From the NCBI GenBank assembly GCA_947627335.1, contig CANQVQ010000071.1, forward strand, positions 1-7,892: a stretch of DNA of 7,892 nt. Reading direction: 5' to 3'. This stretch comes from an uncultured Clostridia bacterium (GTDB taxonomy: Bacteria; Bacillota; Clostridia; Oscillospirales; CAG-382). The translations under genes and the position numbers were made by a program. Positions 1-6,531 of the stretch are shown here, in pieces; within the stretch, counting starts at the first letter, position 1, and each line of letters starts with the position of its first letter. The notes beneath the pieces were generated by a model. That model ran no database searches, was not told where the DNA came from, and worked only from the letters and a program-made list of their open reading frames with translations.

Positions 1-1208
1 CCGTAGAGCAGGGTGTCGTCGTTGGCGGTCCCCGGCGCGATGCGGTCGAGCGCGGAGATCATCTCGATGACGCCGTCGAGAATGCGCTTGGGCAATACGA
101 GACTGAGGTCGCCGGGCGTGGCGGACAGGGTCGGAACGACCAACCCCTCCTCGATGCGGCGCTCGGTGCTGCGCCTGCCGCGTGTCAGATCGCCGAACCG
201 CTGCACCATGACGCCGCCCCCGAGCATATTCGACAGCCGGGCGATGCTTTCGCCGTACCCATTGCTGTCCTTGAACGGCTCGGAGAAGTGCTTGGACACC
301 AGGAGCGCGAAGTTGGTGTTCTGCGTCTGCATCGCCGGGTCCTCGTAGCTGTGCCCGTTGACCGTGACGATGCCGTTCGTGTTCTCCTCGACGACGATGC
401 CGTGCGGATTCATGCAGAACGTGCGGACGTTGTCCTCGAATTTCTCGGTCCGGTAGACGATCTTGCTCTCGTACAGCTCGTCCGTCAGGTGCTCGAACAC
501 CACGGCGGGCAGCTCCACGCGGACGCCGAGGTCCACCCGATTGGACTTCGTCCCGATGCCCAGCTCCGCGCAGACCGCCTCCATCCACTTGCTCCCGCTC
601 CGCCCGACCGAAACCACGCACTTCGCGCACGCGAACGACGCACCGTCGCATTCCGCCACGAATCCCGTGCCGTCCAGACGAATATGCCTCACCGGCGTGT
701 CGAAATAGAAGTCCGCCCAACCCTTGAGCCGGTCGTAGAGGTTGCGCAGGACGACCGCGTTGACGTCGGTGCCGAGGTGGCGGACGGAGGCTTCGAGCAG
801 CTTGAGCCGGTTTTGCAGGCAGAGCTTTTGGAAGCGGCTCCCGGCGGTCGAATAGAGCTTGCAGCCCGCTCCTCCGTTTTCGAGGTTGACGCCGTCGACG
901 TAGCGCATGAGTTCGAGCGCGGTGCGCTTGCCGATGCGCTCGTGGAGCGTGCCGCCGAAGTCGTTGGTGATGTTGTACTTGCCGTCCGAGAAGGCGCCCG
1001 CACCGCCGAATCCGCTCATGATCGAGCAACGCGGACAGTTGACGCAGGAGCGGACGGTTTTCCCGTCGATCGGGCATTTGCGCCGCTCCAGCGGGTGCCC
1101 GGCTTCCAGCACGGCGACCTTCAGCTGCGGAGCGCGCTCCTGCAGCTCGTAGGCGGCGTAGATCCCGCCCGGTCCGGCGCCGACGATGACCACATCATAG
1201 GTTTTCAT
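1..1208 (-). CDS. NAD(P)/FAD-dependent dehydrogenase, COG2509 type (3' end cut by window edge)
   Basis: Predicted cytoplasmic flavoprotein oxidoreductase; substrate unknown. The 402 complete codons open with a dinucleotide-binding beta-alpha-beta fold, VVIVGAGPGGIYAAYEL (residues 6-22, GxGxxG), followed by the acidic strand end VLEAG. Next come four cysteines, C45, C55, C58 and C61 (C-x9-C-x2-C-x2-C), directly before the family signature GFGGAGAFSDGKYN (66-79). The visible C-terminal part has a TPGDLSLVLPKRIL segment and an IAPG...LLYG segment, as in COG2509 proteins, which are usually about 460 residues or more, so I expect roughly 60 residues beyond the edge. The start is chosen because GGAG lies 10 nt upstream (plus-strand 1219-1222) and the FAD motif begins right after it. 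It lies 23 nt downstream of ackA on the same strand with no terminator between, so it is probably co-transcribed. Family assignment is secure; the biochemical role is not known. Confidence 0.9.
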   Translation of the reverse strand, partial: MKTYDVVIVGAGPGGIYAAYELQERAPQLKVAVLEAGHPLERRKCPIDGKTVRSCVNCPRCSIMSGFGGAGAFSDGKYNITNDFGGTLHERIGKRTALELMRYVDGVNLENGGAGCKLYSTAGSRFQKLCLQNRLKLLEASVRHLGTDVNAVVLRNLYDRLKGWADFYFDTPVRHIRLDGTGFVAECDGASFACAKCVVSVGRSGSKWMEAVCAELGIGTKSNRVDLGVRVELPAVVFEHLTDELYESKIVYRTEKFEDNVRTFCMNPHGIVVEENTNGIVTVNGHSYEDPAMQTQNTNFALLVSKHFSEPFKDSNGYGESIARLSNMLGGGVMVQRFGDLTRGRRSTERRIEEGLVVPTLSATPGDLSLVLPKRILDGVIEMISALDRIAPGTANDDTLLY

Positions 1209-1231
1209 GGGGAATAAACTCCATTCCGATG

Positions 1232-2434
1232 CTATTTTTGACAAGCGATCCGAAGCGTGTCGGACGCGATGACCAGTTCCTCGTTCGTCGGGATGACGAA
1301 CACCTGCACGCGGCTGTCGTCGGCGCTGATGCGGGTCGCGGAGCGGTCGGCGTTGCGGACCGGGTCGATGCGGATGCCGAGGAAGTCCATGTCCGCCATG
1401 GATTCACGGCGAATATCCGGGTTGTTTTCGCCGATGCCCGCCGTGAACACGACGGCGTCAAGCCCGTTCATCGCGGCGGCGTAGGCGCCGACGTACTTCT
1501 TGATCTGGTAGGCGAGGATGTCCAGCGAGAGCTTCGCCCGCTCGTTGCCCGCTTCCGCCGCTGCGCCAACGTCGCGCAGGTCGGACGAAACGCCGGACAC
1601 GCCGAGGAAGCCGCACTTCTTGTTCATCCAGTCGCCCATTTCGGACACGGGGATGTTCTCTTTCTCCATCAGGAACGGCACGATCGCCGGGTCGATGCCG
1701 CCGCAGCGGGAACCCATGATGACCCCGTCGAGCGGCGTGAAGCCCATCGACGTGTCCACGCACTTGCCCGCGTTGACCGCCGAAATGGACGAGCCGTTGC
1801 CGAGGTGGCAGGTGACCACCTTCGCGTTCGGGTCGCCGAGCAGCTCGAGCGCCTTGCCGGAAACGTAGCGGTGCGAGGTGCCGTGGAAGCCGTAGCGGCG
1901 GATCGCATATTTTTCACACAGTTCGTAGGGAAGTGGGTAGAAATACGCTTTTTTCGGCATTGTCTGGTGGAAAGCCGTGTCCATGACCAGCACCTGCGGG
2001 ACGTCCGGCATGACCTGCATACAGCCCTCGATGCCCTGCAAATGTGCCTTCGTGTGGAGCGGGGCGAGGTCGATGCACTTGCGCAGGTCGGACAGGACCT
2101 TCCCGTCGGGACCGTCGATCTGCACCGAATCGATCAGCCACGGACCGCCGTGGACGATGCGGTGCCCGACGGCGGAGATCTCGGACATCTCCTTGATGCA
2201 GCCGTAGACCGGGTCGGTCAGGTACTTGACGAGCAGACCGACCGCGTCCGCATGGGTGGGCATGGGGGCGGAAATCTTCTTGATTTCGACGCCCTTCGAC
2301 GGGATCTGGTGGGAGAACAGACCGTCCGTGCCGATGCGCTCGCAAAGCCCTTTCGCGAGCATTTCCGAGCGGTCCATATCGAACAGTTGATACTTCAGCG
2401 AGGAGCTCCCCGCGTTGACGACGAGAACAAACAT
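1232..2434 (-). CDS. ackA: Acetate kinase
   Basis: Cytoplasmic enzyme that interconverts acetyl phosphate + ADP and acetate + ATP. It is the ATP-yielding step of acetate fermentation, or the first step of acetate activation in reverse. The 400-residue product has the normal family length. It starts MFVLVVNAGSSSLKYQLF, placing N7, S10, S12 and K14 at the numbers of the well-studied Methanosarcina enzyme. Other landmarks are GHRIVHGG (R92), DTAFHQTMP (D152), YGFHGTSHRYV (H184), HLGNGSSISA, MGSRCGGIDPA (R243), TAGIGENNPDIR and IPTNEELVIA (catalytic Glu near 385). An in-frame ATG seven codons upstream (start at 2455) is rejected because it adds residues foreign to the family and lies upstream of the SD site. 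AAGGAG (2445-2450) sits 10 nt before the chosen ATG. The usual partner gene pta is not adjacent. Transcription most likely starts from the shared divergent promoter at 2470-2498. Confidence 0.97.
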   Translation of the reverse strand: MFVLVVNAGSSSLKYQLFDMDRSEMLAKGLCERIGTDGLFSHQIPSKGVEIKKISAPMPTHADAVGLLVKYLTDPVYGCIKEMSEISAVGHRIVHGGPWLIDSVQIDGPDGKVLSDLRKCIDLAPLHTKAHLQGIEGCMQVMPDVPQVLVMDTAFHQTMPKKAYFYPLPYELCEKYAIRRYGFHGTSHRYVSGKALELLGDPNAKVVTCHLGNGSSISAVNAGKCVDTSMGFTPLDGVIMGSRCGGIDPAIVPFLMEKENIPVSEMGDWMNKKCGFLGVSGVSSDLRDVGAAAEAGNERAKLSLDILAYQIKKYVGAYAAAMNGLDAVVFTAGIGENNPDIRRESMADMDFLGIRIDPVRNADRSATRISADDSRVQVFVIPTNEELVIASDTLRIACQK

Positions 2435-2444
2435 AAACCAACAT

Positions 2445-2450
2445 CTCCTT
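2445..2450 (-). promoter_or_regulatory. Ribosome binding site of ackA
   Basis: Read on the minus strand this is AAGGAG, 10 nt before the ATG at 2434. It fixes the ackA start and excludes the in-frame ATG at 2455, which lies upstream of it. On the opposite strand its last two bases are the first two bases of the tmcAL -35 box, so translation and promoter signals overlap here. Confidence 0.8.
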
Positions 2451-2477
2451 GACATTTTTTCCTACATCTATTATAAT
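2449..2477 (+). promoter_or_regulatory. Vegetative promoter for tmcAL (rightward)
   Basis: TTGACA (2449-2454), a 17-bp spacer and TATAAT (2472-2477): a perfect sigma70/sigmaA consensus in both boxes. The expected transcription start is near 2484, leaving a leader of about 30 nt before the tmcAL ATG at 2514. It stands in a short AT-rich island in otherwise very GC-rich DNA. The -10 box is shared with the opposing ackA promoter. Confidence 0.88.
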
Positions 2478-2498
2478 ACGTTTGAAAGAAAAATGCAA
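2470..2498 (-). promoter_or_regulatory. Vegetative promoter for ackA (leftward)
   Basis: On the minus strand: TTGCAT (plus 2493-2498, 3 of 6 consensus bases), a 17-bp spacer and TATAAT (plus 2470-2475, perfect). The expected start is near 2463, giving a leader of about 29 nt with the ackA SD site inside it. The -35 is weak, so the call rests mainly on the perfect -10, the exact spacer and the correct distance to ackA. Its -35 overlaps the tmcAL SD region. Confidence 0.7.
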
Positions 2499-2513
2499 GG
2501 GGTTTTTCGGGAA

Positions 2514-3599
2514 ATGACGAAAGCGTGTGCGGTGATTTGCGAGTACAACCCGTTCCATTTCGGGCATAAGCGGCAGCTGGAGCGCCTGCGGGAGAAGTAC
2601 GGGACCGTCGTGTGCCTGCTCGGCGGGGACCTGACCCAACGGGGGGAGGTCGCCGTGGCGGACGTGTATGTGCGGGCGCAGGCGGCGGTCGCGTGCGGTG
2701 CGGATCTGGTTTTGGAGCTGCCTGCGCCGTGGTGCTGTGCGTCGGCGAAGGATTTCGCGTCCGGCGGGGTGTCGCTCGCGAAGGGGGTCGGCGTGGACGT
2801 TTTGGCGTTTTCGGCGGAGAGCGACGCGGACGGACTGCGCGAAGCGGCGCGGAAGCGGGAAAAAGCGGAAGCGCGTGCGCAGGCGATGATCCGTGCGGAC
2901 GGTACGCTGTCCTACCCGACGGCGCTGGAACGGGCGCTCGGGCGGGCGACGCGGCGAAGGCCGAACGACATCCTCGCCATCGAATACCTGCGTGCGGCGG
3001 AGCGCGTCGGTCTGCCCTGCGACGTGCTGCGGCGCGAACCGGGGTACGCCAGCTCGACGGAACTGCGGCTTTTGGGCGTCCCGTCCGGGTCCATCCCGAC
3101 GGAAGCGGAGGAAGCGCTGCGGCGGGACCCGTCCTTCCCGCGTGCGACGGCGGACGCGGGCAGACTGGCGCTCGCCGCCCTGCGGAACCGCCCGGAATCC
3201 GGGAGATACGGGGTGCCGGACGAGCTGTTCGCCCGTCTGGTCGCGTGTGCGGCGGTCGAAAACGACTTCGACGGGCTGGTGAAGCGCTGTACGAACAAGG
3301 TGTACACCGCGTCCCGCGTGCGGCGTGCGGCGTGGGCGGTGCTGTTCGGGTTTTCGCCGGACGCGCCGGGAAAGGACGTGCCGTTCGGGCTTCTGCTGGC
3401 GGCAAACGCCGAGGGGCGGTCGTTCCTGCGCCGAAGCGCGAAGAAGCGGACGGTCCCGGTGGTCTCGCGTCCGTCGGCGCTGCGGCACGCGGCGGAATTT
3501 CGCACGGACGCACGGGTGCGCGAGGTGCTGCGTCTGTGCTACGGCGGCGACGCGGCGTATGCCCGCCGCCCGTTCCTGCCGGGGGCGGCGGGGGATTGA
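2514..3599 (+). CDS. tmcAL: tRNA(Met) cytidine acetate ligase (TmcAL/YlbM family)
   Basis: TmcAL proteins use acetate and ATP to make N4-acetylcytidine at the wobble C34 of elongator tRNA-Met, through an acetyl-adenylate intermediate. The 361-residue product has the family order of motifs: VICEYNPFHFGHKRQL (7-22) with the HxGH nucleotidyl-transfer signature (15-18), GDLTQRGE (38-45), ADLVLELP (63-70), the PNDILAIEYL segment (150-159), YASSTELR (178-185), and a basic C-terminal YTASRVRRAAW (264-274). GDLTQRGE differs slightly from the GNFxQRGE I recall for Bacillus YlbM. It is somewhat shorter than the roughly 400 residues usual for YlbM. The ATG at 2514 is chosen because the family starts just before the EYNPFH motif; AAGGGG (2497-2502) lies 11 nt upstream. 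It is transcribed divergently from ackA. Family call is strong; the reaction follows from characterised family members. Confidence 0.92.
   Translation: MTKACAVICEYNPFHFGHKRQLERLREKYGTVVCLLGGDLTQRGEVAVADVYVRAQAAVACGADLVLELPAPWCCASAKDFASGGVSLAKGVGVDVLAFSAESDADGLREAARKREKAEARAQAMIRADGTLSYPTALERALGRATRRRPNDILAIEYLRAAERVGLPCDVLRREPGYASSTELRLLGVPSGSIPTEAEEALRRDPSFPRATADAGRLALAALRNRPESGRYGVPDELFARLVACAAVENDFDGLVKRCTNKVYTASRVRRAAWAVLFGFSPDAPGKDVPFGLLLAANAEGRSFLRRSAKKRTVPVVSRPSALRHAAEFRTDARVREVLRLCYGGDAAYARRPFLPGAAGD
3562..3592 (+). other. GC-rich inverted repeat at the 3' end of tmcAL
   Basis: CCCGCCGCCC (3562-3571) and GGGCGGCGGG (3583-3592) form a perfect 10-bp stem with an 11-nt loop, inside the last codons of tmcAL. 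No U-run follows; the next bases are the -35 box of the lipoprotein promoter. It could slow or partly stop transcription leaving tmcAL, but it is not a canonical intrinsic terminator and could arise by chance in such GC-rich coding DNA. Confidence 0.35.
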
Positions 3600-3624
3600 C
3601 GGCGGGCGGAAAATGTGGTATACT
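3596..3624 (+). promoter_or_regulatory. Promoter of the lipoprotein array
   Basis: TTGACG (3596-3601, 5 of 6), a 17-bp spacer and TATACT (3619-3624, 5 of 6), with an extended -10 TG (3616-3617). The expected start is near 3631, about 24 nt before the GTG start at 3655. The -35 box contains the tmcAL stop codon TGA (3597-3599). No comparable promoter is seen before the second or third lipoprotein gene, so this one probably drives the whole run. Confidence 0.8.
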
Positions 3625-3640
3625 CAATATATATTTCCTT

Positions 3641-3657
3641 AAGGGGGGGATTTTGTG
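3641..3657 (+). promoter_or_regulatory. SD site and GTG start of the first lipoprotein gene
   Basis: AAGGGGGGGA (3641-3650) precedes GTG at 3655. No in-frame ATG would keep the signal peptide: the next in-frame Met is residue 18, inside the hydrophobic core. The SD-to-start arrangement and the intact lipoprotein signal therefore decide for GTG. The seven-G run is unusually G-rich for an SD site. Confidence 0.75.
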
Positions 3658-5172
3658 CTTCGCACATTGTTATACCGGGCGGTCTGTCTGGGACTGCTCG
3701 TCTGTATGCTTTTGACCGGCTGCGGCAGGCGGGAGGACGTGCCGGGTCCGTCGGACGTTTCGGACGGATCGACCGCGGACGCGTCCGAACAGTCCGTCGT
3801 CATCACCGACCCGCCCCACCCGGACGACTTCCGGGCGGAAGCGAAAGAGCTGTTCGACGCCCTGCTGCGCGGGGAACTGACCGTCAGGGACACGAAGCAG
3901 ACCTGGATCACCCGCACGAACGCCGAAGCCGTCCGTGCCTGCGTTTCCAAGCTGGACGAGCCGTTTCTGACCGCCGACGACGTGGAAAAACTGCTCTACC
4001 GCTGTGCCGAGGCGGTGCTGTTCGACGAGGTGGCGGAGGGGGTCCTGCTGCCGTCCTGCGGACCGCTCGCGGAGCTGTGGGGGGAGGAATTTGACGACAA
4101 TTCCGGCTTCTGGAAGACGGCGGGATTCTCGACGAACGGCGTTCCCGCGTTCGTTTCGGACGACAAGCGGGACCGACGCGTCCTGACGCTCGCCTGCTAT
4201 ACGCTGTTCCTGTTCACGCCCCCGCAGTTCCCGGTCCTCGATGCGGACGTCCCGTCCGGGCTTCTGGAGTGGTGGCGCGACCCCGTCAACCTGCTGCTGC
4301 CGCTTCTGCCGACCGGCGGAGCGTTCTCGGCGGACTGGGCGACGGACGGCTCGGACGCGGTCCGGCTGCGGATGCTCATTCCGGACGGCGGAACGCGCAT
4401 CACGGCGGAAACGCTGCCGAACGACGGATCGGTCGCCGCCTGGTACTGCGCCGGCGTCGGTCTGCGCCGGGACGGGAACTGGCGGGACACCGCCGACCAA
4501 CTGCGAAGCGACTGGCTGGATCAACCGTTCGCACCGCAGGGACACAAACCGCTCGCCCTGCCGCTTGCCGCCCTGTCGTCCGACCTCCTGTCGGAAGCGG
4601 AAAAGACGGCGCTGGCGCAGGAGCTGCTCCGCCGACTGATCGCCGTGGACAGTATACGGTTCACCGGGATGTTGGACGTGGATTGGACGTTCCCGACGGC
4701 GGTACAGCAGTATTCATGCGACCTTTTCCCGCAGGCGTACCCGTTCCGCGGTCAGGTGTATGACGCGGCGATGCCCCTGCTGACGTCGCCGTTCGTCACC
4801 TGCGCGGACGTCGCGGAGATGCTGGCGTACCTGCTGGCGGACAACGTCACCAACGCGTCGTTCAGTCTCGAACCCGACGGGCAGGCGGTCTACATCCCGT
4901 CCGAAGGGACGGGGAGGGGGACGCTGTTCGTCCGCCTGCTGACGCTTCTGACGCCGTCGGCATACCGATTCCCGTCGGACGACGGCGAACCGACCTACTG
5001 CCTCACGGCGGACGCTCCCCCGTCCGCACTGCGGGTCTTTACCCGTGCGGAACTCGAGGAATTGATCGCGAGCGGGGACGTCGGCGAGCTGTGCATCGTC
5101 GTGTCCGGCGACGGCGAACCGTATGTGCTGCATCACGCATCGCGGACGCCCGTGTCCGCCCTGCTCGTTTGA
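3655..5172 (+). CDS. Putative lipoprotein of an unrecognised family, paralog 1
   Basis: I do not recognise this 505-residue protein. A lipoprotein signal is clear: a short basic N-region, a hydrophobic core (residues 9-20) and lipobox L-T-G-C with C23 as the lipid-modified residue. A short acidic, Ser/Asp/Pro-rich linker (24-57) follows, so the body should sit outside the membrane. The body carries motifs shared with the next two genes: a Trp-Ile site (84-85), EPFLTADDV (102-110), LLPSCGP (131-137), LFLFTPP (184-190), Cys265 with LRR just after it, then a second round: SPFVTCADV (378-386), LLTPSAYRF (431-439), YCL (448-450). The second round looks like a diverged repeat of the first. Its first half is the most divergent of the three, lacking the YC motif after the FTP motif. 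It starts with GTG, has its own promoter, and ends 15 nt before the next gene. Localisation is well supported; function is unknown. Confidence 0.85.
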   Translation: MLRTLLYRAVCLGLLVCMLLTGCGRREDVPGPSDVSDGSTADASEQSVVITDPPHPDDFRAEAKELFDALLRGELTVRDTKQTWITRTNAEAVRACVSKLDEPFLTADDVEKLLYRCAEAVLFDEVAEGVLLPSCGPLAELWGEEFDDNSGFWKTAGFSTNGVPAFVSDDKRDRRVLTLACYTLFLFTPPQFPVLDADVPSGLLEWWRDPVNLLLPLLPTGGAFSADWATDGSDAVRLRMLIPDGGTRITAETLPNDGSVAAWYCAGVGLRRDGNWRDTADQLRSDWLDQPFAPQGHKPLALPLAALSSDLLSEAEKTALAQELLRRLIAVDSIRFTGMLDVDWTFPTAVQQYSCDLFPQAYPFRGQVYDAAMPLLTSPFVTCADVAEMLAYLLADNVTNASFSLEPDGQAVYIPSEGTGRGTLFVRLLTLLTPSAYRFPSDDGEPTYCLTADAPPSALRVFTRAELEELIASGDVGELCIVVSGDGEPYVLHHASRTPVSALLV

Positions 5173-5187
5173 AAAGGGGGGTCTTTT

Positions 5188-6498
5188 ATGCGAAAGAAAG
5201 CGCTTTGCCTCTGCCTTGCGTTGGCGTTTCTCGCGTCAACCGCCTGCGCGACCGCGACGAACGTCAACGTGGTGGACGTGTCGGACGTGAGCGTGTCCGC
5301 CGAACCGACCGACCCGTCCACGGCGTCGCAAACCGTCCGCGACGCTTTGGAAGCCCTGCTTGCGCGGGAGGTCGACGACGTCTGGATCGCCGAAAGCGAA
5401 CTTTCCGCCGTGCGGGACGCGGTTTCGCGTTTGTCCGCCCCGGTGCTGACCGCCGACGACGTGGACAGGCTCGCCTGCCGTGCGACGATCTTCCTCGGGC
5501 GGGAGAGCGGCGCCGACTGCGTCCTGCCCGCGTTCGGTCCGATCGGCGGGGCGGAACTGCCGTGGAGGGACCGCGGGAATTTCCCGTCGGCGAACAAACA
5601 GCTTTGCACCCTGCTGTTCTACACGATCTGCCTGTTCACCCCGTCGGAACTGGTTTTTCGGACGAAGGAGATCTGGTCGTACCCGGACGGCTATTTCGGG
5701 GTATACGGTGCGCCGAATTCCTACTGCATTCCGCTCGCGGAGGCGCGAACGGGCGACGGGACCTCCCTGCTCGAGTGGGTCCCTGCGCTTCAGGCGGGCG
5801 CGCCGTTCGTGGTGCTGTTTCTGGACGGTGCCACGCTGCCCACCGCGACGCAGATCCACCCGGACCTCTGCTGTGAGGTCCGCACGGTGCGTCGGGACAG
5901 CGATCCGCTTCTGGTCGGTTCGTACAGCCTGCTCGACGACCCGTCGGAGCGGTACCCGTTCCTGACCGCCGACGGGCGGACGGCGTTTCGGCAAGCCGTC
6001 GAGAACCGTTGCGTGGGGTGGCTGCTGCAGCGGTCGACGGCACACCTTGACGAATTCATGGACGAAGCGGGTCCCGTCTTTCGCATCAGCGCGTTCGGCG
6101 ACGCGGTGGAGAAGCTGCGCGCCCAGTCTGCCCCGCTGCTTTCGGCGGACGCGTACCTGCGCATCGCGGACTACCTGGAGGAGGCGTCGCAGGGGGCGAT
6201 CCGGCTGGTCTGCGCGGACCTCGATCTGCAGGTGGAGTTGGAAAACTGCGACAGCAGGACCATCCGCCGGGCGATCCTGCGCGGTCTGCTCGAGGCGCTG
6301 ACGCCGTCTGCGTACCGCCGCAGGTCGATCTGCGCGTCGGCGACCGAATACTGCCTGCCGTGCGATTACGCCACGCCGCGGGAGGCGTTTGCGGCGATGA
6401 CCGCCGGGGAAACGCCGTACTTCCGTGCGCCGGACGACCCGCCGACCCTGCTGTACGCGGAAAGCGGGGGCGAACCGACGCCGTTCCCCGCGTCGTGA
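5188..6498 (+). CDS. Putative lipoprotein of an unrecognised family, paralog 2
   Basis: Family not recognised; 436 residues. The signal peptide has MRKK, a hydrophobic core and cleavage before C20 (S-T-A-C; serine at -3 is less common than leucine but allowed). The linker is the shortest of the three (21-46). First module: VWIAES (65-70), SAPVLTADDVDRLACR (83-98), VLPAFGP (112-118), LFYTICLFTPSELVF (143-157), SYCIPLAEA (178-186), AGAPFVVLF (203-211). A bridge with Cys228-Cys229, VRTVRRD and SLLDDPSERYPFL (247-259) leads to the second module: FRISAFGDAVEKL (298-310), SAPLLSADAY (314-323), LLEALTPSAYR (367-377), EYCLP (387-391), AGETPYF (406-412). It has 15 cysteines in the predicted precursor, several conserved in paralog 3. 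AAAAGGGGGG (5172-5181) precedes the ATG; the gap to the upstream stop is 15 nt, so it is almost certainly co-transcribed with paralog 1. Confidence 0.86.
   Translation: MRKKALCLCLALAFLASTACATATNVNVVDVSDVSVSAEPTDPSTASQTVRDALEALLAREVDDVWIAESELSAVRDAVSRLSAPVLTADDVDRLACRATIFLGRESGADCVLPAFGPIGGAELPWRDRGNFPSANKQLCTLLFYTICLFTPSELVFRTKEIWSYPDGYFGVYGAPNSYCIPLAEARTGDGTSLLEWVPALQAGAPFVVLFLDGATLPTATQIHPDLCCEVRTVRRDSDPLLVGSYSLLDDPSERYPFLTADGRTAFRQAVENRCVGWLLQRSTAHLDEFMDEAGPVFRISAFGDAVEKLRAQSAPLLSADAYLRIADYLEEASQGAIRLVCADLDLQVELENCDSRTIRRAILRGLLEALTPSAYRRRSICASATEYCLPCDYATPREAFAAMTAGETPYFRAPDDPPTLLYAESGGEPTPFPAS
5446..5480 (+). repeat. 35-bp exact repeat, copy in paralog 2
   Basis: Identical base for base to 7050-7084 in paralog 3; the first 20 bases also occur at 3967-3986 in paralog 1. 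It encodes the L-T-A-D-D-V-D-R-L-A-C core in the same reading frame, and even the unusual AGG arginine codon is shared. Confidence 0.9.
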
Positions 6499-6510
6499 GG
6501 TACCGATCCC

Positions 6511-6531
6511 CTTGCAAAGGAGACTTGCAAA
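6511..6531 (+). repeat. Direct repeat CTTGCAAA flanking the SD site of paralog 3
   Basis: CTTGCAAA occurs at 6511-6518 and 6524-6531, 13 bp apart. The SD site AAAGGAG (6516-6522) overlaps the first copy, and the second ends on the A of the ATG. Each copy contains the self-complementary TTGCAA. It may be only a by-product of a strong SD site, or a small binding or duplication scar. Confidence 0.5.

Noticed and set aside
1229..2452. Long plus-strand open frame (407 codons) opposite ackA
   Set aside because: It mirrors ackA almost exactly, has Asp/Arg/Val-rich composition and no recognisable motif. ackA on the minus strand has all family residues, so this is a GC-rich shadow.
3562..3592. Intrinsic terminator after tmcAL
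   Set aside because: A perfect GC stem exists but lies inside the coding sequence and is followed by G/A/T mixed bases and a -35 box, not a U-run. Kept only as an inverted repeat.
1914..3627. Long minus-strand open frames across tmcAL (524 and 410 codons)
   Set aside because: Arg/Pro-rich translations with no domain, one crossing the ackA 5' region and the shared promoter. tmcAL on plus carries the HxGH and other family motifs.
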